A program made the position numbers and the translations under genes. 33,243 nt of DNA from positions 1 through 33,243 of the IMG/VR virus record IMGVR_UViG_3300034013_000129, one strand, 5' to 3'. Positions 19,891 to 28,171 of the stretch are shown piece by piece. The notes beneath the pieces were generated by a model. It did not search any database, was not told the DNA's origin, and was given only the letters and a program-made list of their open reading frames with translations. The stretch comes from a virus. Position 1 is the stretch's first letter, and each line of letters begins with the position of its first letter.

Positions 19891-20433
19891 TTACAACTGT
19901 GTCCAAATGAGGTTAGTCCACGACAAACCGCTGGGAGCCTCGCTCCAAGTCATTGTCGCTGTCACATCCTGCCACTCTTGGTAGAAGCCGACAGGAGAGA
20001 AGAAGAGTTCGATGGTATGCGTCGAAGGAGTGATTCGATGTTCAATTCCTTCGATGTAGAGATTCTTTGTGACGACCGATGGCGTTCCGTACTTGAACGA
20101 CTTCGTCACGGCTATGAAGGAGCCAATGTCTAGTTGTGTGACTGCTAAGCGCTGTGCATTCGTTAGCCGGTGCATGTTCAAGCCGAGACCTGTGAACCAG
20201 TAATTCGGATCGGGTCGAATCAAATAGTCAGCGAGGAGTTCCGCATCAGCGTCGGTGGCAAGCAGGGATTCGAGCGAGATGGTTTGCACCCCGTAGATGA
20301 TCTGCGAGTTGGTGTCTTGTGTGACTTGGAGCGTCGGTGTCGGCTGCGATGGATTAGCGACAACAATGACATCGACATAGTTCACAAGCGAATCAGGTCG
20401 AATCGAATTGGAACGGACTACTGCGTCACTCAT
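19891..20433 (-). CDS. Minor tail protein
   Basis: A 180-residue beta-rich protein (VDVIVVANPSQPTPTLQVTQ near the start and SPVGFYQEWQDV near the end). It lies between the distal-tail protein and the fibre-like protein, with an 8-base overlap upstream. Its size and position fit a baseplate hub or distal tail component. No family signature is certain. Confidence 0.6.
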   Translation of the reverse strand: MSDAVVRSNSIRPDSLVNYVDVIVVANPSQPTPTLQVTQDTNSQIIYGVQTISLESLLATDADAELLADYLIRPDPNYWFTGLGLNMHRLTNAQRLAVTQLDIGSFIAVTKSFKYGTPSVVTKNLYIEGIEHRITPSTHTIELFFSPVGFYQEWQDVTATMTWSEAPSGLSWTNLIWTQL

Positions 20434-21223
20434 AGATCACTTCCAAAGACGAATACGGAATCGATGAAGCGAGACCATCATCACCGAATGTGACAGTCGG
20501 AGATGCTGTGGTTGCTTTCGGTGTTCGTTCTTCCCATACGAGCGCTCCGCTCCGGTTGATGTAGAGGCGACCCTGTTCAGCAGTTTCGATGACGGTATTG
20601 AAGTAAGCGAGTGGTGTCTGTGAACCGACTTCGATGCTTGAAAGATTCGCTACGCCGGTGGCAATGATGGGAGCGGGATCTGTTGGGTATTGGATCTCAG
20701 GCAAGCCGAGGATGCGGTCGACTCGCGCTCCCGACTTCTCAGCCGGTGGCGTGAAAGGAATGATGCTTGTCGTGGTCAGGTTGATTGTGGCATCGGTGCA
20801 GGTGACGGTAATCATGTTGTGGTCATCCATGCTGAACTCGGTGTCGTACTTCTGAATCAAGCCGTAGAACAGGTATTCACCATTGCGACTGACGCGCACA
20901 AGGCGTCGAGGCTCGAATCCAAGTCTGCCTCGCTCCTCATTCCAATACGGGCTGGCTGTGTTGGCGACATTGAACTTGTCCTGACCAAGCAGGTCATCGA
21001 TGATGATCGTGCAAGTGCCAGCACCGAATTGAGCGTCTTGACTGGATCTCCCTCGTTTGATCTGAACGCTGACCACATACTCCGTGATGTCGAAGAAGTT
21101 TGTGCTGCCATCGAGGAAGTCTTGGTCGAGGATTCCCAAGTCGTCATCATCGAGAGTGAAGACATCCTGATAGAAGCCTGCGTCAAGTTCAACCTTGTAT
21201 GTGCCTAAGTCAGGAAGTGCCAT
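20426..21223 (-). CDS. Distal tail/tail-tip protein
   Basis: A 265-residue protein directly after the tape measure gene (TAATG overlap). The N-terminus (LGTYKVELDAGFYQDVFTL) and middle (PRRLVRVSRNGEYLFYGLIQKY) are like phage minor tail proteins that cap the tail tube (Dit/hub type). Beta-sheet-rich composition. Position after the tape measure supports the call. Confidence 0.68.
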   Translation of the reverse strand: MALPDLGTYKVELDAGFYQDVFTLDDDDLGILDQDFLDGSTNFFDITEYVVSVQIKRGRSSQDAQFGAGTCTIIIDDLLGQDKFNVANTASPYWNEERGRLGFEPRRLVRVSRNGEYLFYGLIQKYDTEFSMDDHNMITVTCTDATINLTTTSIIPFTPPAEKSGARVDRILGLPEIQYPTDPAPIIATGVANLSSIEVGSQTPLAYFNTVIETAEQGRLYINRSGALVWEERTPKATTASPTVTFGDDGLASSIPYSSLEVIYE

Positions 21224-23862
21224 TACGCGACCTGAATGTTGATAGCGCCGGAGCGTCGGTTGAACTTTCGCAATTCAGCAACGATGATGTCGGGAAGTGA
21301 AGCATCAGCGATCTTGCTGTTGATGGTGATGTTGTATGTATCGCCACCCATCGCTCCCATCTTCGACAATGGCACCACCGCTTCCGGTGCTTTCTCGCCA
21401 ATGAGCGCGAGAGTTGGCGTCATCACGATTCCACCAGTTGCCATAGCAGGGATGCGAGTAGCGGGGATCTTTGTCTTGACTCGTTTGCCACCGGCTGTTG
21501 TTGTCTTCGTCAACTTTCCGATGGTCGATTGTGGGAGAGTGCCACCCTGCTTTGCGAATTGCGTTTCGGCTCGACCAACAACAGTCGCTCCCGTCTGCTT
21601 ACGCAAGTCGATGAGTTCCTTCTCCTTGTCGATCAGGCGTTGCGTTGCTTCGACTTCTCGATCCTTTGCGGCTGCGAGATTGTCGATCGCTTCTTGCTGC
21701 TTTGCCTGAGCGTCTTGCAATTCGATGAGCGCATCCTTGTAAGTCTGCGAGTCTGTCGACGCTCCACTCACAGTCTCATTCAATGCTGTCTGCGCTGTCG
21801 TCACCGCTGTGGTTGCTTCGGCAGTCTTGATCTGTTGCTCTTCTAAGGCGAGTTGCGCCTCAGTCAAAGTCATCTGTGCTTCGGTGATCTCGCGAGGATC
21901 TCCGCTTGCTTGTGCTTCCGAGAGAGCGACCTGTGCATCTGTGACCGCGTTCTGCGCTCTGACCAAGTCGAAGCCAGCACGAGTCGAATCTCGCTTCGCC
22001 TGAGCGAGTTCATCTTCCTTTGTCTTTGCTTGCGTGGAGCCTGCCCCATAGCCGCTAGCGATCTGATTCAGTTTCGTCTGTGCGTCTGTGACCGCTTTGG
22101 TCGCATTGTCAAGATCCGTTTGTGCTTTCTTGGTTGCCTTTGTTGCTGATGCGACATCCTTCTGTGCGCGTGAAGTATCTCGAAGCGCTGATGTGTAATC
22201 CCGGAATTGTTCCTTCGCTGTCTTGACGGTGTTGCCGAGACCACCATTCGCTCCGCTAGCACCATTCGCTGCGTCAGCATTGAGACCAAGTGACTTCGTG
22301 AATAGTTCTGTCGCCTCTTGTGTCGACAAGGTCTCTGCTCTCATCCTGCCGAATGTCTTGATGGCAGCGATGAATGTGTCGATCTGAGCGTTGGTCGCGT
22401 TGCGAAGCATCGGAATCTTTGAGCGCAAAGTGTCATAGCCGGTCGCAACGCCAGCCGCTCCACCAGTCGCATTCTGTGTTGCTTGGTTGAGATTGTCGAA
22501 GCCTTGTGTGACTTGTTCGACGATTCCTGTCCATCGACCGATTCGACCCGATCCATCATCGAGGTATGTCGACAACATCTGAATGCTGCCACCGTATGTC
22601 TTCAAGACATTTGTCGCTGTCCTGAATGCTGAATCTGACTTGTAGAGATTCACAAGCGCGTCGAGTTGTGCTTGTCCTTCGAGTTTCAATGCTTCGACGA
22701 AGTTGCGTGTCTGTGTTTCTGCTTTCGCTTTGTTCGATGCGTATGCGCCGTAGAGTGCAGCAGCCACAGTCAAGAGCGCTGTCAAGCCACCGGCTGCCAT
22801 CATTGCGATCTTCGTCTGACCAAGTCGAGTGATGAGTTGAGCCAACGCGCCATTGCTCAGAGTGAGAACAATGTTCATCGCTGCCATCGCTCCGCGATAC
22901 GCGATGGTCGCAACCTTCAATGCTGCAAAGGCTCCTGCGACGAAAACGATTGTCTTGCCCAATTTGCCCATGTTCCAAATACCACCGAGGAGAGATCCAA
23001 CGAGATACTCAATGCCAGCGCCGATGCCATTGCGACCAACGATGTCTCGGAAGTTCTCCATAGCGGGAACGACATTGTCGACAACAAACTTTGAGAAGCG
23101 CTCCACATACGGAATTAGCATCGTGCCTAAGTCCTCTGCGAGATTCCCGATCGCTACCTTCATTCGGTCGAAGCCGGTTGCTGATGCTGCTGCTGTGCCA
23201 CCGACTTGACTTTGGACTTCTTTGAGAATGATCTTCTGTGCTTCGAGAACGCGACCACTCTCGACAAGCGTTCTGATCTGTGCGCGTTGCTTGTCGGTGA
23301 AGTCAACACCGGCTTTCTTCAATGCAGTCACACCCTTGATTGGATCTGACAATGCCTTGCCGAGTTGCTTTGCTGCTGCATCACTCGATCCAAAGACATT
23401 CCCGAGATCAAGCGAAGCCTGTACCGCTTGGTTGAAGATGTCGTTGTTCTCTCCGACTTGATTCTTCACAGCCTTGAAAGTGAGAAGAAGATTCGCAGAC
23501 GACTGAATCAATTCATCGTCGACGCCTGTCTGATACGAGAGTCGACGGCTGAGATCAGATACTTGTTCGCCTGTGATGTTTGCTGCTCCACCAGTCGCTT
23601 TGATGATGGCATTCGTCTGAGCCATGACCTTCTGTGATTCGTAAGCAGCAGCGACGAGTTGAGATCCAACAACACCGACCAAGCCACCGGCTATGCCTCC
23701 GACCTTTGCGAAAGTCTTACCGAGTTGTGTTGCGCCTTTGTTGATCGACAGAAGCCCCATCGCGGACTTGCTGCTGAAACTATCCAACTTCTTGAAGTCT
23801 CGAATCGCACGAGTGACTCCCCGGTCGTCGAATGTCGAGATGACAGGAACTACAACTGCCAT
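21223..23862 (-). CDS. Tape measure protein
   Basis: An 879-residue protein, the longest in the window. Typical features: a basic helical N-terminus, alternating hydrophobic regions (KVGGIAGGLVGVVGSQLVAAA; a second hydrophobic region around LRALKVATIAYRGAMAAM-like sequence in the middle), and a long coiled-coil stretch at about 555-750 rich in A/Q/E (LDNATKAVTDAQTKLNQ, LTEAQLALEEQQIK). The C-terminal part contains PATRIPAMATGGIVMTPTLALIGEKAPE, a common tape-measure ending. Its length predicts a tail of roughly 130 nm using the usual 1.5 Å per residue rule. It follows the tail chaperones after one intervening gene. Confidence 0.9.
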   Translation of the reverse strand: MAVVVPVISTFDDRGVTRAIRDFKKLDSFSSKSAMGLLSINKGATQLGKTFAKVGGIAGGLVGVVGSQLVAAAYESQKVMAQTNAIIKATGGAANITGEQVSDLSRRLSYQTGVDDELIQSSANLLLTFKAVKNQVGENNDIFNQAVQASLDLGNVFGSSDAAAKQLGKALSDPIKGVTALKKAGVDFTDKQRAQIRTLVESGRVLEAQKIILKEVQSQVGGTAAASATGFDRMKVAIGNLAEDLGTMLIPYVERFSKFVVDNVVPAMENFRDIVGRNGIGAGIEYLVGSLLGGIWNMGKLGKTIVFVAGAFAALKVATIAYRGAMAAMNIVLTLSNGALAQLITRLGQTKIAMMAAGGLTALLTVAAALYGAYASNKAKAETQTRNFVEALKLEGQAQLDALVNLYKSDSAFRTATNVLKTYGGSIQMLSTYLDDGSGRIGRWTGIVEQVTQGFDNLNQATQNATGGAAGVATGYDTLRSKIPMLRNATNAQIDTFIAAIKTFGRMRAETLSTQEATELFTKSLGLNADAANGASGANGGLGNTVKTAKEQFRDYTSALRDTSRAQKDVASATKATKKAQTDLDNATKAVTDAQTKLNQIASGYGAGSTQAKTKEDELAQAKRDSTRAGFDLVRAQNAVTDAQVALSEAQASGDPREITEAQMTLTEAQLALEEQQIKTAEATTAVTTAQTALNETVSGASTDSQTYKDALIELQDAQAKQQEAIDNLAAAKDREVEATQRLIDKEKELIDLRKQTGATVVGRAETQFAKQGGTLPQSTIGKLTKTTTAGGKRVKTKIPATRIPAMATGGIVMTPTLALIGEKAPEAVVPLSKMGAMGGDTYNITINSKIADASLPDIIVAELRKFNRRSGAINIQVA

Positions 23863-24506
23863 TAGCGAACCATCCTTCCGAAGCGACCAAGCGCATCTCG
23901 CACTTGTCTCGATGATGAAGCAGACAACTTCATTCGCTTGTCCATGTCGATCTGAATCTTGTCGGAGAACTCACGCTCGTATTGACGAAGTGATGCTTCG
24001 ATGTCTCGACGAATACTTGGCATCATCTTCTTGACAGTCGGGTGCATGATTCGTGATGCAGCGCCATTCAATTTGCCGACGAATGCGCGACCAGCGACGC
24101 TGTGACCTTCCGCTGCCAAGTCATAGATCTGACCAGCACCATCGCTCTGAATGATTCGCAGAATCGGATACGAGTTCGTTTGTTTGTTCTTGCGACCGCC
24201 GACCTTCGACTTGACTCCCTTTCGCACCTGCGTGATGTCGTATCGAGGGAATGAGTATCCGCTCTCGCCTTTGTCTGAGCGTTGCTTCTTCTTTGAGTCG
24301 TGACCATACAAAGTCCAATAGGAGATCCCTTTGCTATTCACGATCGGAGCGCGAGGAAATTGCTGAGCGGTTGCGCGGACAATTGGCTTCGCTGTGTTCC
24401 TCATCTCCTTTGTGACGGCTCGGTAAGCATCAGGCTCGAAGCGTCGCAAGTATTCGAGCGTTGACTTCACACCGTAGATGTTCACATCTAAGAAGTTGTT
24501 GCTCAT
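23862..24506 (-). CDS. HK97-gp10-like tail/neck protein
   Basis: A 214-residue basic protein (KSTLEYLRRFEPDAYRAVTKEM at the start). It resembles the gp10/tail-completion family in the pattern of a basic helical N-terminus and central RNTAKPIVRATAQQF. It lies between the tail chaperones and the tape measure. In many phages gp10-like genes precede the tail tube, so this location is slightly atypical. It starts in the ATGA overlap with the frameshift product stop. The family call is by resemblance. Confidence 0.65.
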   Translation of the reverse strand: MSNNFLDVNIYGVKSTLEYLRRFEPDAYRAVTKEMRNTAKPIVRATAQQFPRAPIVNSKGISYWTLYGHDSKKKQRSDKGESGYSFPRYDITQVRKGVKSKVGGRKNKQTNSYPILRIIQSDGAGQIYDLAAEGHSVAGRAFVGKLNGAASRIMHPTVKKMMPSIRRDIEASLRQYEREFSDKIQIDMDKRMKLSASSSRQVRDALGRFGRMVR

Positions 24507-24927
24507 GGGTTCACACTACTTTGCCGTTTGTTGTTGGAGCGCCACACGATGTAGTCGAACATTGCGTCGAGAAGATCAGAGTCTTCATCGAGAAGATGAG
24601 AAGGAAGAATCCCCGCCTCAGTAGCGATGAGTGCTAGTCGCCATGTTGCGGAGTCTCGACCAAAGGGTCGGCTACCTCTGCTTCATCTCCGACAAGATTC
24701 AACGCTTCGACATCATTGAGCCAGTCGGGGTCGAATTGCTTCGTCGTCGACTTCGTTCTGATCTCTGAGTGCCAAGCGATCCATGCCAAGTCGGTCAGAC
24801 GGAGTTCATCCTCGAACTTGGTCACGCTCCGATTCCATGTCCGCTCGAATGAAACGAAGTCAGCGAATCGTGCTTCGACTTCCTTGCTTGTTCCATCGAC
24901 GAAGTCGATCTTCATTGTGATACGCAT
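24503..24927 (-). CDS. Tail assembly chaperone, -1 frameshifted long form (G-T)
   Basis: The long product of programmed -1 frameshifting: the first 89 codons (24927-24661) of the short form, then a slip at CCCTTTG (24667-24661) and 52 more codons in the -1 frame from 24661 to the TGA ending at 24503. The total is about 141 residues. The T-part contains TWRLALIATEAGILPSHLL and FDYIVWRSNN, matching the usual T-domain shape. The -1 frame is open over the whole span and its stop overlaps the ATG of the next gene (ATGA). This is the G/GT strategy for tail chaperones of siphophages. The slip site is in the correct X XXY YYZ phase. Confidence 0.85.
24634..24927 (-). CDS. Tail assembly chaperone, short form (G)
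   Basis: A 97-residue protein whose sequence includes KIDFVDGTSKEVEARFADFV and ERTWNRSV, ending at TAG (24636-24634). It acts as a chaperone around the tape measure protein and is not part of the mature tail. The gene has a clear AGGAG ribosome-binding site. Most ribosomes would stop here; a fraction slips at codons 88-89. Confidence 0.85.
   Translation of the reverse strand: MRITMKIDFVDGTSKEVEARFADFVSFERTWNRSVTKFEDELRLTDLAWIAWHSEIRTKSTTKQFDPDWLNDVEALNLVGDEAEVADPLVETPQHGD
24661..24667 (-). promoter_or_regulatory. -1 ribosomal slippery heptamer CCCTTTG
   Basis: CCCTTTG lies in phase X XXY YYZ across codons 87-89 of the chaperone gene. Slipping back one base gives an open frame of 52 codons that ends in overlap with the next gene. 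I did not see an obvious strong pseudoknot downstream. Confidence 0.85.
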
Positions 24928-24954
24928 CTGCTGTCTCCTGTTGTTGCGTTGTTG

Positions 24955-25362
24955 TTACGAAGTTGCCTTAGCGAGAGTGCCACCAGTAAACGACAGCGTT
25001 GTCATACTGAGTTCTCCCACGCCACCGGCTACGGGTGTGTGTGCTGCTAAGAATGCACCCGTGATGGTGTAACTCGGGTTGGTTGCACTAACAGCAGCAG
25101 CGGTCGGCTTGATGACGACTGTGGTTGTTGTTCCAACGAGACCGTAGACAGTTGCTTCAACAGATGTTGCTGCGAAGTCTTGCATGAGCGCGATCTCGCA
25201 AGACATGTTCTGCAAACCGCCAACGAACTTGTGTCCTGAATCTCCGAATGAAGTTACTTCGACTGAATCGACTTCGTAGTTGAGCGTGACGCTGTTGGCA
25301 TGATCGCTGAGCGCAACGCTATTGATTGTGATACTTGCATCGGTGAGCACGATCTTCGCCAT
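24955..25362 (-). CDS. Major tail tube protein
   Basis: A 135-residue, Thr/Ser/Val-rich beta protein located directly before the tail chaperones. It contains the pattern NSVTLNYEVDSVEVTSFGDSG, typical of tail tube subunits (phage Ig-like tube fold). It is small for the family, consistent with a single tube domain and no extra decoration domain. GAGGAG is close upstream of the ATG. Confidence 0.8.
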   Translation of the reverse strand: MAKIVLTDASITINSVALSDHANSVTLNYEVDSVEVTSFGDSGHKFVGGLQNMSCEIALMQDFAATSVEATVYGLVGTTTTVVIKPTAAAVSATNPSYTITGAFLAAHTPVAGGVGELSMTTLSFTGGTLAKATS

Positions 25363-25363
25363 G

Positions 25364-25534
25364 TCACTTCTCCTCTGTGTTCTTGTTGTTGGTTGTTGCT
25401 GCTGTCTTGACTAATTCGAGATGCCCACCGGAGATGAGCGCATCGATGTTTGCTCCTTCGAGTTTGTCTTCGGAGATCAGGTCATCCTTCTTACCGAGAG
25501 TTAGCCGGTCGCTGGTGATTCGATACTGCTTCAT
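25364..25534 (-). CDS. Small head-tail region protein
   Basis: A 56-residue protein (MKQYRITSDRLTLGKKDDLI...), ending Thr/Asn/Lys-rich. The ATG has AAGGA six bases upstream. It fits between the tail terminator-like gene and the tail tube. The sequence is probably helical with a disordered tail. It may be a small connector or tail protein; no family is recognised. Confidence 0.68.
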   Translation of the reverse strand: MKQYRITSDRLTLGKKDDLISEDKLEGANIDALISGGHLELVKTAATTNNKNTEEK

Positions 25535-25543
25535 CTTGTTCCT

Positions 25544-25951
25544 TTACGCATGAACTGTGACTTGGAATGTGATCTCCAAGAACTCTTGGTCGGCTTGACT
25601 GAGACTTGCGATGTTTGCGGAGTTCTGAACGATCATCGTCTGAACAACTCCACCAAGCGTCTTGTCTGCTTCGAGAGCAGCGCGGATACTTGATGCACCG
25701 TCATACGACAAGTAACTGTCTAGCAGAGCGTGTGCGGTTCTATCTGTCCATCTGCCAGCAATGACAGAGACATTCCATTCCATCACTACATCACCTCCGG
25801 TGAATGCGCGATGGTATGTGATTGTTTGCAATACCGGATACGCGATCGGGGGAACAGGATTCTCAGGTTGGTAAGTCTTTGTGCGTAGACCATTCACAGT
25901 CGACAGGCTTGCCATCAATGCTGTGGCGACCGCTGAGACTGATGCAGCCAT
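25544..25951 (-). CDS. Tail terminator/completion-like protein
   Basis: A 135-residue protein in the position of the tail terminator (gpU-like) or head-tail completion protein. It has the pattern LRTKTYQPENPVPPIAYP and a beta-rich C-terminus (FLEITFQVTVHA). It overlaps the connector gene by one base at 25951. The sequence family is not decisive, so the call rests largely on gene order. Confidence 0.65.
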   Translation of the reverse strand: MAASVSAVATALMASLSTVNGLRTKTYQPENPVPPIAYPVLQTITYHRAFTGGDVVMEWNVSVIAGRWTDRTAHALLDSYLSYDGASSIRAALEADKTLGGVVQTMIVQNSANIASLSQADQEFLEITFQVTVHA

Positions 25952-26553
25952 CAGCCCGCCGTGAATAGCCGGTACTTAGCCAGCATGTCTCGTACATCAG
26001 GATCGACAGCGCGGACTTGAATCGCCATGTCAGCGAAGCCAACAACACCGAGCGCTGCATTGAGTCGTGCGAATTGACGCATCGATAGAAGGATGCAGGC
26101 TTCACGAACATCATGTGGCACAGCATTCCAGCCCCATTGCGCTGTGACTTCTATCTGCGCTGGAATCGGTTCCAGGATCTCTAATGGGAATGTCTTCGAC
26201 CCAATAGCGACGATGCGATAGTAAGGGAAGCCCGACAGAACAACTGTCGTTGGTTCGAGTTGATAGTCGACTCCTTGCACCCAAGTGTCCTCGAATGTTC
26301 CGTCGCCATCATCGTCAGTCTTCAATGTGACTGTTGTATTCGCAATGTCCTGAGTCATCAAGACATACGAATCACGGGCGTAGAGTTTGATCGCTGTTGA
26401 TGGAGTCTTGTAGAACCAGCGGTTGCAGTATCCATCAATGCGTCGAGACGCTCCTTCGATGGCTCGTTCAAGCAAGGAGTCGTCTGCGTTATCTGTCAGT
26501 CTGAGTGCTGCCTTGACTTCTGCCAATGTGCAGTAGCCGTTCACGATCGCCAT
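25951..26553 (-). CDS. Head-tail connector protein (gp6-like)
   Basis: A 200-residue protein with the start MAIVNGYCTLAEVKAALRL, ADDSLLERAIEGASRRIDGYC and a helix-rich C-terminus, a pattern typical of phage connector or adaptor proteins (HK97 gp6-like). It follows the capsid genes and precedes the tail terminator, the usual order. Function is to join portal and tail after DNA packaging. Confidence 0.78.
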   Translation of the reverse strand: MAIVNGYCTLAEVKAALRLTDNADDSLLERAIEGASRRIDGYCNRWFYKTPSTAIKLYARDSYVLMTQDIANTTVTLKTDDDGDGTFEDTWVQGVDYQLEPTTVVLSGFPYYRIVAIGSKTFPLEILEPIPAQIEVTAQWGWNAVPHDVREACILLSMRQFARLNAALGVVGFADMAIQVRAVDPDVRDMLAKYRLFTAG

Positions 26554-26556
26554 GAC

Positions 26557-26742
26557 TTATGCGCTGCGCTTCTTTGCGGTCGGCTTTATTGCGCGTTCAG
26601 TTGTTGGCTCAGCGGTTGCTGTTTCGATCTTCTTGTGACCGAGAGCAGCGAGTTGTTCATCGACCTGCTTCACACGATCCATGAGACCGCGTCGAAGGTA
26701 TCCCTCGCGTTCAATGATGAGTGCATCGACTAATGAGTTCAT
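26557..26742 (-). CDS. Small head-region protein
   Basis: A 61-residue basic protein with a helical core (MNSLVDALIIEREGYLRRGLM...) and a Lys/Ala/Thr-rich tail ending PTAKKRSA. GGAG is five bases before the ATG. It directly follows the hairpin after the capsid gene, so the hairpin may limit its expression relative to capsid. The protein might be a minor capsid or connector accessory. No family is named. Confidence 0.7.
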   Translation of the reverse strand: MNSLVDALIIEREGYLRRGLMDRVKQVDEQLAALGHKKIETATAEPTTERAIKPTAKKRSA

Positions 26743-26759
26743 GTTGCTCCAATGCGTAG

Positions 26760-26794
26760 ATGGGGAGAGTGGCTGTCCCGACCACTCTCCCCAT
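26760..26794 (-). terminator. Long perfect hairpin between capsid and connector genes
   Basis: A perfect 13-bp stem (ATGGGGAGAGTGG/CCACTCTCCCCAT) with a 9-base loop lies 14 bases after the capsid stop. No U-tract follows; CTACGCATTGGAGCAAC then leads directly to the next ATG, and the GGAG in it is the ribosome-binding site. It is probably an attenuator or mRNA-stabilising structure that sets capsid output above downstream genes. Confidence 0.72.
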
Positions 26795-26808
26795 TACTAC
26801 CTGCGTGA

Positions 26809-28107
26809 CTAGAAGGTTGGTGTGACCAAGCCGGTGCCACCGATGGTCGCCCATGCTTTCGGATAACGACCAGCGGTAACGGCTGCGTATCCATACACGA
26901 TCATCTGCACATCGAGTTCCGCTCCCTTTGGTTGCTCGAAGCGGAGCATCATTGGGTTGCCGTCTCCTTCTTCCCACAAATGGAGTTCGCTTGTATTGCC
27001 AACGAAGATCGCGTCTTCGTTTGTTCCAGCACCAAGGTTGGTTGCCATGTTGCCATCGGTGATGACTGGCAAGCCTGCGATGGAGTATCCCGAGTTGCCG
27101 TATTGCACATTGCCATTACCAACTGCGATCGCGTTCATTGCGCCATTAGCAACAGGAACAGCGAGTGGTCGGTTGGTTGAATCAACAGCAGCAAGGATCC
27201 ATGCGAGACGACGCGGATGCATCACGACCACATTGGGGTTGCCGTAGAAGGATGTCTGAATCGACTGAATCGCATTCAGCAACTTCGGATACAACTCTGC
27301 GACTGTTGGGCTTGCGTCTGTGTAAGCAACGGTCGTACCGGCTGATGCTGATACTTCGGTGACAACAGCAGCATCCAAAGTTGTGTGATAAGCACGAACG
27401 AGATCTGCCATGACGAGACCATCGACGCCTGTTCCGCGTTCGAGAGCCTGACGCGACACATTCTGCTGACCTGCGTATGTCTTGATCGATACATCCAACT
27501 TGGTGTCATCCATGTTGGTTTCGCTGACCGATGCACCTTCTGTCTGTTCAGCAACAGAGGAGCCTGTGGTCACGCGTGAGATCGAGATAGTCAAACCAGC
27601 AGCCGGTAGTGCATGCTTGAATGCAACATCTGCAAGTGGTCGACCAGCACGAGCCAACGGTGCTGCGAGTTCCGTGAGGAATTGTGGAACGATGAGACCG
27701 GAGAAGTTTGTCGAGGTGACATCACGACGCTCCACTCGCTCTTCTTGTGAGTGACGGGCGAGACGCTCACGAGCCTCGAAGTCATTCAAGAATTGTGCTG
27801 CATACGCATCGCGGAGGAATGAGTTTCCTGAACGCTCTGTGTAGGTGCGAGCCTCGCTCTTGACGATGATGTTCTGCTCAATTCCCTTGTCCATGCGGAC
27901 TTCCTTTGCTTGTGCGGCTCGTGCTTCAAGGTCACGATGTTCTTTGATCTGCTCATCGAGGTCGGCAGCGGAGCGCAGCGCTTCCTTGATTGTTGAGTCT
28001 TCGTCGTCGGTGAGATCGCGTTCTTCGGTCTCAGCCGTTTCGGTAATTGCTTGTGCGTTGGCGAGGAGAGCGTCTCGCTTCTCGACCAGTTTCTCGCTAA
28101 ATGCCAT
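26809..28107 (-). CDS. Major capsid protein (HK97 fold)
   Basis: A 432-residue protein in the expected position after the protease. The N-terminal 70 residues are highly charged and helical (EKRDALLANAQAIT, KEALRSAADLDEQIKEHRDL), the scaffolding-like delta domain of HK97-type capsid precursors. Then SGLIVPQFLTELAAPLARAG and later VVMHPRRLAWILAAVD and GAELDVQMIVYGYAAV follow HK97 fold patterns. The protease gene directly upstream would remove the delta domain. AAAGGA is six bases before the ATG. Confidence 0.9.
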   Translation of the reverse strand: MAFSEKLVEKRDALLANAQAITETAETEERDLTDDEDSTIKEALRSAADLDEQIKEHRDLEARAAQAKEVRMDKGIEQNIIVKSEARTYTERSGNSFLRDAYAAQFLNDFEARERLARHSQEERVERRDVTSTNFSGLIVPQFLTELAAPLARAGRPLADVAFKHALPAAGLTISISRVTTGSSVAEQTEGASVSETNMDDTKLDVSIKTYAGQQNVSRQALERGTGVDGLVMADLVRAYHTTLDAAVVTEVSASAGTTVAYTDASPTVAELYPKLLNAIQSIQTSFYGNPNVVVMHPRRLAWILAAVDSTNRPLAVPVANGAMNAIAVGNGNVQYGNSGYSIAGLPVITDGNMATNLGAGTNEDAIFVGNTSELHLWEEGDGNPMMLRFEQPKGAELDVQMIVYGYAAVTAGRYPKAWATIGGTGLVTPTF

Positions 28108-28171
28108 TGGAGTGTCCTTTGTGTTGGCGTTTGTGGTTGATGACGAGTGCTTCGTGCTAGTGCTGATGCGG

